A DNA stretch of 64,000 bases from Capra hircus. Lineage: Eukaryota; Chordata; Mammalia; Artiodactyla; Bovidae. The stretch lies in assembly GCF_001704415.2 (NCBI RefSeq), contig NC_030826.1, forward strand, positions 62,019,362 to 62,083,361. Reading direction: 5' to 3'. The notes under the pieces are model-generated. The model saw nothing but the letters and a program-made list of their open reading frames with translations, made no database searches and had not been told where the DNA came from. The position numbers and the translations under genes are program-made. Within the stretch, counting starts at the first letter, position 1, and each line of letters starts with the position of its first letter. Shown piece after piece: positions 10,930-21,800 of this stretch.

Positions 10930-11240
10930 TAAATAAGCCATACTTTACTTATATTAGGGAATGCTGAAATCACATGAGTTACGTCTCTGTAACGACGTGG
11001 ACAGGTCTCCAAGATGTATCGTCTGAGGAAAAGAGCAAGCCACCGAGGGAAGCGTAAAACATAATGACGTCCGTGTGAAAACCGGGTAATAATTAAGCCT
11101 CAGAGAGAGAACAGTCAAACCTCCCTCCCCTCGACAGATGCACCAGCAGCTTGCCTCTGGGGAAGCGAGGAGACAGACCAGCTTCAGCGAGAGAGCCTTT
11201 AAACGCCGTCTACAAGGTTCGGGTTTTAGAAGTGAGCTCA
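10930..11240 (+). mobile_element. Degraded L1 3'-end fragment
   Basis: The words gacaggtctccaagatgtat, gaggaaaagagcaagccacc and, further on, gcctctggggaagcgaggag follow the order seen at the 3' end of old mammalian L1 elements. Strongly diverged. Confidence 0.55.
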
Positions 11241-11626
11241 TACATTCTCTACGTCATCTGAATTGCCTCGGACCCAGCTGAATTTATTTGGCAATGGTTC
11301 AGCCGGTTCACGAGCCCACTCAAGGGAGAGCTGCTGTGTGTCCGGTGATGATGGGGCTTGTCTGCAGCGTCTCCAGTCCAGCAGCCACACGGGATCGTTG
11401 GGCGGCACGGGGTCCTCCGGCCGCCAGCAAAACGGAAGTCTTAATTAAAAGCTATAGCATATCCAGCATCTCCTTATTTGTGATAGCCTCATACGTCGCC
11501 ATCATCCCAGGAAAGCCTGACATATGTAGACATTCATTAATCATAGTTTTCAAATTCCGACAGAATCTTTGATGGTTTAGTTTGAAATTCTGACATTAAA
11601 ATAAGATGCTTTAAATATACAAGTAT

Positions 11627-11860
11627 TCAAACCACAAAAGTGAAAGTGTTAGTCGCTCAGTCACGTCCAACTCTACAATCCATGGATTGTAGCCCCCAAG
11701 GCCCCTCTGTCCCTGGGATTCTCCAGGCAAGTGTTCTGGAGTGGGTTGCCGTGCCCTCCTCCAGGGCACCTTCCCGACCCAGGGATCAGACCTGGGTCTC
11801 CTGCACTGCAGGCAGATTCTTTACCGTCTGAGCCACTGGGGAAAGCCCTCAAACCACGAA
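11627..11860 (-). mobile_element. Bov-tA SINE with target duplications
   Basis: The minus-strand element occupies 11639-11848: complement of the tail (gttagtcgctcagtcacgtc) at the left, of the tRNA head (gtctgagccactggggaaag) at the right. It is flanked by tcaaaccacaaa (11627-11638) and tcaaaccacgaa (11849-11860), a 12-bp duplication with one mismatch, so the ends are well defined. Confidence 0.93.
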
Positions 11861-11905
11861 GTCTAGATATCATTCATCAGAAAGATAAGGAATATCCTGA
11901 TTAGC

Positions 11906-12016
11906 TCGGAGAAGGAAATGGCAGCCCAGTGCAGCGTTCTTGTCTGGAAAATGTCATGGACAGTGGAGTCTGGCAGGCTACAGTCCATGGGGTTGCGAAG
12001 CATCAGACACAACCGA

Positions 12017-12017
<1 letters not shown>
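11906..12017 (+). mobile_element. Bov-A (ART2) monomer
   Basis: It has the typical start ggagaaggaaatggcagccc and runs to tccatggggttgcgaagcat, ending cagacacaaccgag. Its 3' end runs directly into an (AC)n microsatellite. Confidence 0.88.

Positions 12018-12055
<38 letters not shown>
12018..12055. repeat. (AC)19 microsatellite
   Basis: Nineteen uninterrupted AC dinucleotides directly follow the Bov-A tail. A perfect run of this length is usually polymorphic in mammals. Confidence 0.97.
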
Positions 12056-12058
<3 letters not shown>

Positions 12059-13446
12059 AATCAGTCATCAATTTCTTCATTTCCCCTCAAAGACTATTTA
12101 TTGTACACCCACTGTGTGCAGGTGGTGTGTGAGCAGGCTGGCCCTGGAGCCTGAGAAGGGCTGTCAGAGGCTTGCTTGCCCAACACGCGATGTCCAATGT
12201 AATGGTTCGAATCGTACCCTGGTTACGTAAAATCACCGTCATCTGATGATCTGGTTTTGATAGTACTCTCAGGTTAACAAAAAGTTTTAAATAGACATTT
12301 TTTAAGTCATAGAGTTTTTGGTTTTTTTAGAAACAAAAAACCTGCTTCCCAAGAAGTTTAAGATCGCAAAAACAATGCTAGACTCACCCTTGGAGCAGAG
12401 TTTTTGGTGTTGCTTGCATGGGTGACATTTAGACCCAAGCCTGGCTCACAAATGTGACTCATGAGAACACATCAGATGGTGAGAGCAGGGACCTTCCTGG
12501 TGCTTAAAGGGAGCAGCTTGAAGGAGCCTCGCTGCTCTGGGCAGCTGAGCAAGGCCCACCCCAGGGCTTCACTGAACAACAGTCTTTTCCAGAAGCTCCT
12601 ACACCCGGAACTGCAGCCCTCAGTGATGGCTGCTTCCGTCCTCTGAGAAAGCTGTGGGGCATTCACGCCAGGGTGACCTCCTGCCAAAAGCCTGCCATCA
12701 TTTCACTCACAAGATTAAAAGGGCTTTTGAAGGGATGTCCATTCGAATATAAACATTTTCATCAGAAAGCATCATTGATTGCCTTCCTCCTGGGGAAGGA
12801 GGGCGTCTAACTCCTCTGGAGGTTTCACATTGCACATTGCTACATGAGTCTCCATCCTGGAAGCCTGCAATTTAAAACTCGTCTGGAATACGCCTTCTGG
12901 ATGCTTACAGATAATTCAAGAAGCTGTCCCGGAAATGCAAGGCTCATCAGCCTCAAAATACCGTGCACTGGAGACCCACAGGTTTACTTTGGATGTATTA
13001 CAATGTGATGGTGATGACTTTGAAAAGTCCTGGTAGAAATGCTGAGAAATTTTCCGATGATGTCGCTACATTATAAAACTAAGATAGGAAAAGCAGGCTG
13101 GTAGATGCTTCCCATAGAACTTGAAATTCTCCTGTGTTATTTTTTCCTAAGAGGTCTAGATTTAGACTTCTAGGCTAGACTTCGTCGGTGCCTATGAAAA
13201 TTGGTTTAGTCAAAAACGTTTCTTCTCCCCCAAAGGTGCAGACGACAGAGCCTCTGAGCGGAGCGTTTCCCACATTCATTATAAGATAATGTCAGGCTTG
13301 TGACATATGACAGCGGGTTTCACACTCCACTTAATGAGAGGTTGCCAGTGCCTGGAGAAATAAAAAGTAAGATTTCCACGTATTGCGTGAGATGAAAAAA
13401 ATGTTGCCAGCCTGGGGGTAGTGCCGCTTTGGTGTGTAGACCAGCT

Positions 13447-13530
13447 GCGTGTCTGTGGCATCGAGCCGCGTGTCTGTGGCATCGAGCCGTGTGTCTGTGG
13501 CATCGAGCCGCGTGTCTGTGGCATCGAGCG
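13447..13530. repeat. 21-bp tandem repeat, four units
   Basis: Four units of 21 bp with the core gtctgtggcatcgagcc are arranged without gaps. Differences are limited to the bases just after gagcc. Because 21 is a multiple of three, it makes a regular 7-residue peptide repeat in either strand, which is an effect of the repeat and not a gene. Confidence 0.95.
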
Positions 13531-15049
13531 TGGCCGGACTTCCCATCACTTCTGTGTCGGTAACTGTGGGCATCCCCAGTGAGCAGGGCAGAAAGTGTGC
13601 TCTGTTCAAGACCTGCAGGTCCCTCTCACACGTGTGTGTTGGCGGTTCACTGCATGTGAGATGAGAAATGACTTTAGAGGGTGCTGAGACAGATTTCCGC
13701 CTACAGGTGGCCTTGCCATCCCAGGAGAACCTATTGTGTTTGCCTCTTTTCTCCTCTTGCTTTGGTTTCCAGGAAGCCGAGAGACAATGTCAATACTTAA
13801 CTGCCAGCCTTGGTTCTGGCCCAGTGGCAAATTCAGCCCTGTGCTTCAGGAAGTCTCTTTTATGACCAATGAGCATGTTACGGTTGGAAGTCGCCCTCCC
13901 TTGCATTCGTCCTGACATCTCTCAGATTGCAAAGCCCTTCCTCATTTGCTCCCTGGGCCCCACTCCCCGTCTAGGACACGGGCGTGTTTCTGCCTCGTAA
14001 ATGAGCGCCATGACTTCCCGAGGCTGCTGAGCTGGTGCCGAGGCTGGGTTCAGAACCCTGTAGAGGCTCCAACAGGAGAGGCGTCGGGTGTGAGGAAGCT
14101 CCCGCACTCAGGGGTGGTCACCAGGCAGGAGGTGGTGTTGCTGTCAACTGTCCTGCATCGCAGGCCTGGTCCTTGGCTGCGCGTGGATTTTAGGGTGTGA
14201 GGACTCCTGGCCTCCTCCCGCCGTGTCCAGGAAGGCAGCCGCCCCTTGCACCTTCCCAGGTGAGAGCCTGGAGGAGGAAGCCCGGGTCTCCCTGAAAAGT
14301 GAAGTGAGTCCCCGTGCGCCACGCCAACAGAGATTGATGTGACGGCCGGCTGGCAGGACAGCTGCCTGGGGCCGCCGTGCACCCGGGCTCGGGGCCCGCG
14401 TGGGAGCTGCCAGCCTGGATTTATCTCTCGCCGATGGTTGACACCGTCCTTCTGTGGGGACGACGGGCTGTCCTTCCCCCTGGCCTCCACGCTGCCCTCC
14501 ACATGGTGGCACACAGCCTGTACTGGCCGTCCTGGGAACTTTGGGTTAGTGCTGATGCCAGCCTGTGCCCGTGATATTCGGTCCAGCGTCCTGGGATGTT
14601 GGGAGAACTGGTAAGAGGTGAAGCCCCCACTTCAGACCACGTTCTCAGCTGCTCCTGGCCAGGAAAGTAAGCCCCCGAGGAAGGTGTTGATTTCTCTGAT
14701 CCCGAGAGACATTTCCAAGTAACTAGTGCCCTGCCTCAGGCACAGACACACACGTGCGCCTGGAATGTCCCAGGCACTGGCTCAGCATTTGTGGGGAAGC
14801 CTTCTCCAGCAGGGGCTCCCCGCCGTCACGTGCCTGCCGGCCTCAGGCTCACCCGCAGGGCGTGGTGACGCCTGTCCCTGGAGTTTAATTCAGCTGGTCT
14901 GGGGAGGGGCTCCACGATTTAGTTTCTAACAAGTTTCGGGTCACGATGACGCCACATAGAGACCGTACTCCAGACGGCACCACCCTAAAGGAGAGACGGG
15001 GGGGCTTGTCCTGTACGGGCCAATTTGAGTTTCAGCCTGTGCGGGTCAT

Positions 15050-15150
15050 TAGGGTTCTGTTGCTTAACTCGGCCTTTGTAGCTACAGAGAGGATGTCAAG
15101 GAGTGAGCGCAGCTGTGTTCTAGTAAAGCTTTATTCATAAAATCAGTGGT
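15050..15150 (+). mobile_element. Probable hAT (Charlie-like) DNA transposon remnant
   Basis: The phrase gctgtgttctagtaaagctt followed by tattcataaaa matches the well-known internal block of an old hAT-type non-autonomous element (consensus-like gctgtgttccaataaaactt). The terminal inverted repeats are not recognisable here. Confidence 0.5.
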
Positions 15151-15315
15151 GTTCTTGCGTCACAACAAATGTGTTGCGAATATTTAAAAAAAATTTTTTT
15201 TTAATGTTAGGAGCCAGAGCCTCGCTCTGAGTGAATTTCTGAAAGCTCTCAGATGGGAACCAGTGTTAAAGTTTTGGCCGTTGGTCAGACCTCAAGACTT
15301 TGAAGATCACTAGCA

Positions 15316-15369
15316 TGTGTGTGTGTGTGTGTGTGTGTGTCTGTGTGTCTGTGTGTCTGTGTGTGTGTC
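15316..15369. repeat. (TG)n microsatellite, interrupted
   Basis: Twelve or so perfect TG units (15316-15340) are followed by TG blocks interrupted by C (ctgtgtgtctgtgtgtctg). Alternating purine-pyrimidine sequence of this kind can form Z-DNA. It lies about 330 bp upstream of a PRKCA acceptor site. Confidence 0.95.
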
Positions 15370-15695
15370 CGTGTCCCGGGGACACGCACGCCGTGTTGTC
15401 TGAACGGCTCTGCTTGCCTGGGGCGCCTCGATCCCCTTGGTGGCTCTGGCTCCAGACACGGTGGTTCTGGTGGAAAGCCCGACGTGTGCAGGTCATACCT
15501 GGAAAGAGACGAGGTGCAGGTGTCTGGTGCCCGGCCCAGAACAGGAGCCCCGCCGTCACAGGACATCAGAGGACGGGGCCCAGGCGGGCGGCCTGGACCG
15601 TTGCCATGGGGACGGGAGGGGCAGGCCTGGGTTTGGCTTGGCCCTAGACGCGGTCCTCGCGTGACTGACGGTCTGTGCGCCGCTTCTCCCTGCAG

Positions 15696-15807
15696 GACCC
15701 GAGGAGCAAGCACAAGTTCAAGATCCACACATATGGCAGCCCCACCTTCTGCGACCACTGCGGGTCCCTGCTCTACGGCCTCATCCACCAGGGGATGAAG
15801 TGTGACA
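15696..15807 (+). CDS. PRKCA: PRKCA exon 4 (C1B finger, first half)
   Basis: Codes residues 97-133 plus one base of codon 134 (DPRSKHKFKIHTYGSPTF and onward). It begins in phase 0 after acceptor ctgcag and ends before donor gtgagt, 112 bp. It supplies the first zinc ligands of the C1B finger: His102, Cys115 and Cys118, spaced H-X12-C-X2-C, then Cys132 after 13 residues. C1B binds diacylglycerol and phorbol ester at the membrane. The ligand-binding loops (TYGSPTF and LLYGLIHQG) are intact. Reading on past the donor gives a stop at about 15858, so retention would truncate the protein within C1B. Confidence 0.97.
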
Positions 15808-18800
15808 GTGAGTATGCTTTCTGTTCTTGCAGCGCCCCCGGGGCCAGCAGGGCCCTGTGATGCTCAGGAAGCTTTCAGAAAATTGGTAGATGTCATTCAG
15901 ATATGGAGTCAATTACAAAAGTATAGAATCCCTCCACTGGCGAGGTTCTAGTTTATCATATGACTTCCCCGCCTAATTATGGACCCGAAAAAGCACCCGA
16001 TTTCATGCAGTTGGTGCTGGCCCCAGTTTTTCATGGTAGGAATCTCTAATCACTGTTAAATGCAGGCTGGTCAAACCCCCAAGCAAATGCCACGTGCTGA
16101 AAGGAGACACCCCACCCCCAGATTCCACGTTTGGTTCAGCTTCAAGATGAGCTGAGCACCCACAGTCATTATCCGCCCATGTCTCCAATTAGTGGGTGGA
16201 CTGTGGAAAAATCCAGTGGGCTCTCCTTGGAGCCAAAACCACAGTGAAAATAAGAACAGGATCTCGCTTTAAGTTCCCTCGTCTTGCGTAATTATGGGCA
16301 GATCAAGTCCTACCAGGCCAGTGAGAGATGAAATCCCGGAAGACACCCACCCTCCCCCTTCTCCCTTCTTGTTCTGTGTGTTTGTGCCAACTGCAGGAGG
16401 GGAGAAAGACATCTGTTTTTTTCATGGAAACTCTTTGCTTCGATTAATCTCATGTAATGAGATTGCCTCAGGCTATTTATTTGTTTCAATAAGATTTCAC
16501 GTTTAGGGCAGGAGAAGGTAATTAGAGCCGGTAATGACGAGCCTGTTTTTTTAGCAGACGAGGAAGAGTTTGGGCACAGTCAGCTTGTTGACCCGACAAT
16601 GCTGCTGCTGTGGCCCACAGCCTCATCATCCCCACACGGAGCAAAGACATGCGCCTGCGTTGTCTTCCCTCAGTGTCTGTGGTAACCCTCCATGGATACC
16701 GGGGCCAGCCGTGTAATTCTCAGGAAGGGGTCCGTGTCTAAGAAAACCCGTGCAGTTGAAACCCACGTCGCTCAGGGTAACTGTACATAGAAGGCAAGCC
16801 GTGTGAACTTTATGGAGGAGACGGGTAGTTGAAACCCACGTCGCTCAGGGTAACTGTACATAGAAGGCAAGCTCTGTGAACTTTATGGAGGAGGCGAGTA
16901 GCTTCTTAGAATGCAGGCTGCACCCTCCCGAGCCCTGGACCCTAACAGCCGCGAGAAACCCCTGTGGTCAGGTGGTTTCCTTTGCGTCCAGAGATTGTCG
17001 GATTCCAAAGAGGCCGCTTTCCGGGTTAGTGTGGATTCTAAGTGCGTTTGTAAACACACTTTTGACTGTTGTAAAACTTGGAGCAAAAGTGACTACTCGG
17101 CTGTGTTAGGCACTCGACGTAACAAGTTGAAGGTGCCCTTGAGACTGATGCCCACTGACTCCGGGGGCAGAACAAGCCATGTGTCTCCCGCCGCACCCTC
17201 GTCCGTGTGGGCCAGGACCATGACCCGTGCCCTTAAACAGGGGTGCCAGTTTAAGGGGTACCCTTCTGCTCTTCTGGGTGGACCAGCACCGGGGGTGCTG
17301 CCAACTTTAACACAGGCCAGGAGTGAATGCATCCTCCAGGCTGAGCTGAGTCTCCACCGAGCATCCCCAGCAGCTCGGCTCATAGTTGTGTTAGGATCTG
17401 AGGATGTTAATGGCTATCCAGGAGTGTCCTAACAGTGAATAATGGTATAGATTTGAATTTATTAGCCAAATGTATTCTAATAAAAGGGCTTCCCCGGTGG
17501 CTCAGTGGTAAAGAATCCATCTGCCTGCCCATGCAGGAGATGTAAGTAAGATGCGGGTTCAGTCCCTGGGTCAGGAAGACCCCCGGGAGGAGGAGATAAC
17601 AGTCCCCTCCAGCATTCTTGCCTGGAGGATCCCATGGACGGAGGAGCCTGGTGGGCTGCATCCTTGGGGTCACAGAATCAGACACGACTAAAGTGACTTA
17701 GCACGCACTCACGCTAATAAGAGCACATGCCCCTGGTTCATATGTCAGGCTCGGCTTCAGCTTCTGCTTATGGACTGTGTCCCCGCCTGAAGCAGTGCGT
17801 TGCGTTGTGTCTCTAACTCTTTTCCTCGGAGTCCGGGGGGCTCCGGGCTGCTGTGAGGGGCTCCGGGCTGCTGCGAGGGGCTCTGGGCTGCTGTGAGGGG
17901 CTCCGGGCTGCTGCGAGGGGCTCTGGGCTGCTGTGAGGGGCTCCGGGCTGCTGTGAGGGGCTCCGGGCTGCTGCGAGGGGCTCTGGGCTGCTGTCTGTGT
18001 CTCTGGGCTGCTGCAAGGGGCTCTGGGCTGCTGTGAGGGGCTCCAGGCTGTTGTGAGGGGCTCCAGGCTGCTGCGAGGGGCTCTGGGCTGCTGTCTGTGT
18101 CTCTGGGCTGCTGCATGGGGCTCTGGGCTGCTGTGAGGGGCTCCAGGCTGCTGTGAGGGGCTCCAGGCTGCTGCGAGGGGCTCTGGGCTGCTGTCTGTGT
18201 CTCTGGGCTGCTGCAAGGGGCTCTGGGCTGCTGTGAGGGGCTCCGGGCTGCTGCGAGGGGCTCTGGGCTGCTGTCTGTGTCTCTGGGCTGTGGTGAGGGG
18301 CTCCGGGCTGCTGCGAGGGGCTCTGGGCTGCGGTGAGGGGCTCCGGGCTGCTGTGAGAGGCTCCGGGCTGCTGTGAGGGGCTCCAGGCTGCTGTGAGGGC
18401 CTCTGGGCTGCTATCTGTGTCTCTGGGCTGCTGTCTGTGTCTCTGGGCTGCTGCGAGGGGCTCTGGGCTGCTGCGAGGGGCTCTGGGCTGCTGTGAGGGG
18501 CTCTGGGCTGCTGTCTGTGTCTCTGGGCTGCTGTGAGGGGCTCTTGGCTGCTGTCTGTGCTCCGTGCTGGAGCAGGAGGACTGTGAGCCGGTGGTCGGGG
18601 GCCAGACCCCTCCCCTGACGTGCACGGTGGAGACCCCCTCTCCCCATGCTCCTACACCCTGTAGCGTGATGGTGCTGTGGGCATCCCTGCTTGGTGGGGA
18701 GTCAGCTGCCCCCTGCAGGCTCACCTCGCAGCAGGCAGAGCAGAAGCAGGCGCTTCCCGGGACGCACCGGCTCCGAGTGATGCGGCTGACACAGGACGTA

Positions 18801-21800
18801 GCCCGGGTCCTTTCTCCGCCGCCCTCCTGGGCCCACAGCCGCCCCAGAGGTGCTGGCCTTTACTCCTTCAAGTTCCACCCAAGTGAGGTGGTCAGCGCGG
18901 CTCACAGCACAGCTTCTCGAGAGCCTGTGTGGCTGAGGCCTGCGCTTCACGATGCTTCTTGCTGTTTAGTTCGTCGTGTTAAACGGGCTTCCCTGGTGGC
19001 TCAGCTGGTAAAGGACCCACCCGCCAGTGCAGAAGATGCAAGAGCTGAGGGTTCAGTTCCTGGGTCGGGAGGATCCGCTGGAGGAGGAAAGAGCAACCCA
19101 CTCTAGTATTCTTGCCTGGAGAGTCCCATGGACCGAGGAGTTAAGCACTCAAAACGAGAGTGGCAAGAAGGCTCCACCTTGAAGTGACAGAAGAGCCTTG
19201 TGGTGCCCCCGGGGGATTCCTGAGGGTTCCAGGGGCCACCCGCTCCTTCCGGAAGCCTGAGGTGCGGGGCCAGCGGAGCAGGAACGCCTACGCAGAGCCT
19301 TGTGTTTGTGCTCCGTGCACAGGACTCTTTTCAGGGTGTCTTTAGTCCTCCCCGTCTCGCCCACGTAATGTCAGCTGGTGAGGAATGCTTTATCGAGCCA
19401 GGCGTGTATTTGTTTTACGCAGAATAATATTTAAATATGTGAAGACAGGTTTAAAATATCAGTCACAGGCTCTTCTAAAAACAACAACAACAAACAGAAG
19501 CCATGCACGTAAGCCTCCTTGGGGATGAAGAGTTCGCTGAGGAAAAGAGCGTGGATGTCGTATCCTCAGCCCCGCGGATTCTCAGGAAGGCATAAGAGAC
19601 TCTTTGGCAGAAAGAATCCCCTTTAAAATGTGTGCGTCGCTTGCCTCTGTGTGCACAAAGCATTCATTAGTCCCTGTTTGTACGCATTCGCCTGCCTGGA
19701 TTTTGTTTGCTGTGAAACGTTATAGGCACGTTCGGGAGGCCAGGCGGAGGTGGTCTGCTTCAGTTGCGGCTGGACAGGCATGGCTGGAGTATTTCAGGGA
19801 CGTGTCACTCACAGGAGCCTGTGCTGTGGGGGACAGCTGCTAGCAGTTCCTTATGTCACTGACGCTCGACGGCAGGGTATCGAGTCAGAGGGTGGCTCAG
19901 TTCCGCTTCTCTTCACGCAACCAAAACACAGAGGCGGGGGTGGTTCCAGGCCACACGCAGCCTCACGCTGTGCTTTCTTGACTTGCAGCCTGTGACATGA
20001 ACGTGCACAAGCAGTGTGTGATCAACGTGCCCAGCCTCTGTGGCATGGACCACACGGAGAAGAGGGGCCGCATCTACCTGAAGGCCGAGGTCACGGATGA
20101 AAAGCTGCACGTCACAGGTGAGGCACCTCCCCGGCGGTGCGGCTGGGCCGCCCGCAGGCCTGCAGACCAGGGGAGGCCGGCCCCGAGGCCGGGCTGGACG
20201 CAGAGCCGCTGGCTCACGTGCACCCGCCTCCCGGATCCGCAGGCACTCGGCATCCAGCGAGTCGCGAGCGCTGTGTGGAGAAGGGCTCTGAGGGCACGGC
20301 TGCCCCCCTGGGGATGGATGGGCTGCCCGAAGCCGTGGCACGAGGTGCTCTGGTGAAGGTGCAGCCTGGGTGGGGGCAGGTGCGGGGTGGCCCAGGTGTT
20401 CTGGGGCGTTGGGCCGTGATGATAACAGCAGCGCTTTGGGGCATTTACACGCCTCTGCTGTGTGTGGGGTGCTGAGAAATGCACGCAGGCTAATTTACTA
20501 CATTTCACAACTGCCCGATCTCTAGCGTCGTTTTCCAGAGGAGGAAACCGAGGCCCCGGGAGACAGGGTCCTGCAGAGTCACAGCGTGAGTGAGGATCCC
20601 AGGCCCTGTGCTTCCAGCCATCACCCTCCCGCAGCGGTTACCCACGAGGGCCCGGCCGCGGTGGCTCCACGTCCGCGTCCCTGGCCGGGCGCCCCCCTTG
20701 GGCCGTGTCTGGGTGGGCGCTGTCGCAGCACAGCTTCCCCTCTGGGCTCCCGCGAAATCCACGCTCGGCCGAGGGGCCTCAGGGTGACCGGACGTGTCTG
20801 CCGAGATGCCCACTGAGCTGAGTTAGGGTGGAAGCCCCAGACGGCAGCCACTTTCGCTCCTTGTTCTGGGCCTACTGTGTCCCACCTTTTGGACACGCCC
20901 TCCTCCTGGACAGGGACATCCACTCTCATGAGATGAGACTCGTGGGACTCATGGGACTCTCCTGGGACCGTGTTCCCACTTGTATTTAGGAATTCTAGGC
21001 TATCACAGAAGCGGAAGAGCCGACTGACTCTTACTGTAAATAACAGATCTTATAGAAAGATAAAAGGCTCGGAGGGTCTGTTGAAGGAAGAGCTGGGTGG
21101 GGGAGGCTGTCCCAGAGAGAGCTCACTTTGGGGAACTTACTCACGTTTTTTTCTTTGAAAACTAATCAAGTTTTCTACCCCGCGCTGTCCTGTCAGATAA
21201 GAATTCAGGGAAAATCAGAGGGTCTCAAGGTGTTGTAAGGGGAGGGTCCCTCGCTTTGCCACCGGGTGACCTCATGAAATGAACCCCATGCAGCTGATGA
21301 CCAGCATGGGGTCGTGTGTCAAGTCCCCACGGCAGACACAGGCTCCCTGTGACTCTGTGTCTCAGAGAAGTTGCTTTATTTGCTCAGAACCTCCCGACCT
21401 GCATCCTTGCACATGGGGCTGCGATGCTCACCTACGTTCCCTCACCTGCGGGGTTTGGGGGAATCCACTCTGACTGATGGCCGGCCCCCTGGGCCCAGAG
21501 CAGGCGGACCCTGGGGGCTGGTGCACGAGCCGGTCCACACCGTCGCAGCCCCTCACTGACCTCTCTCTCTTTTCTACTAAGGTTCCTCCATTGTCAAAGT
21601 CACGTAGCGGCAGGGAGCATAGAGCTTCAGAGAAAATCACATAAAACAGAGGCTCACCGAGTGGTAAGGGATGGAGCGGCGTAAGGGAGAGCGCCTGTCC
21701 TTTGCCCTGAAAGCCCGGTGGTGCCCCCCCGCCCCGCAGGTGAGCAGGCAGACCTCAGCTGGGAGAGTCCCGGCCCCGCCTCAGGCAGGACCACCTGGCC

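Larger units (their letters stand above)
1..15695 (+). other. PRKCA: PRKCA intron 3, 3' part
   Basis: This is the tail of the intron that ends at the acceptor ctgcag (15690-15695) before the first PRKCA exon in the window. The preceding exon (end of C1A) is not present, so the intron continues to the left. It holds repeats listed separately. I see nothing I can name in these stretches over 300 bases: 2137-3142, 3349-4191, 4380-5458, 6726-7793, 8049-8854 (apart from a 48-bp duplication), 9155-10167, 11241-11626, 12056-13446, 13531-15049 and 15370-15695. They are ordinary GC-moderate intronic DNA without long conserved frames. Confidence 0.85.
15808..19988 (+). other. PRKCA: PRKCA intron 4 (4.18 kb, GT-AG)
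   Basis: Donor gtgagt at 15808, acceptor acttgcag ending at 19988. It holds a 73-bp tandem duplication, two Bov-tA SINEs and the 20-bp minisatellite, each listed separately. I see nothing identifiable in 15808-16753, 16900-17476, 18561-18984 or 19141-19988. The first of these has several TAATTA-like AT-rich blocks that could be conserved non-coding sequence but cannot be judged alone. Confidence 0.9.

Noticed and set aside
12320..12342. ggtttttt...aaaaaacc inverted repeat
   Set aside because: The arms are 8 bp of mostly A/T homopolymer, easily explained by chance.
15184..15203. A8/T9 self-complementary run as a functional hairpin or terminator
   Set aside because: A simple A/T run that can pair with itself; nothing in the surroundings suggests a function, and bacterial-type terminators do not apply.
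17841..18560. CRISPR array
   Set aside because: Units are adjacent with no unique spacers, and the genome is mammalian. It is a minisatellite.
17813..18724. 303-residue Ser/Pro/Gln/Ala-rich open frame on the minus strand
   Set aside because: Product of the 20-bp minisatellite; all three minus frames give the same repeat.
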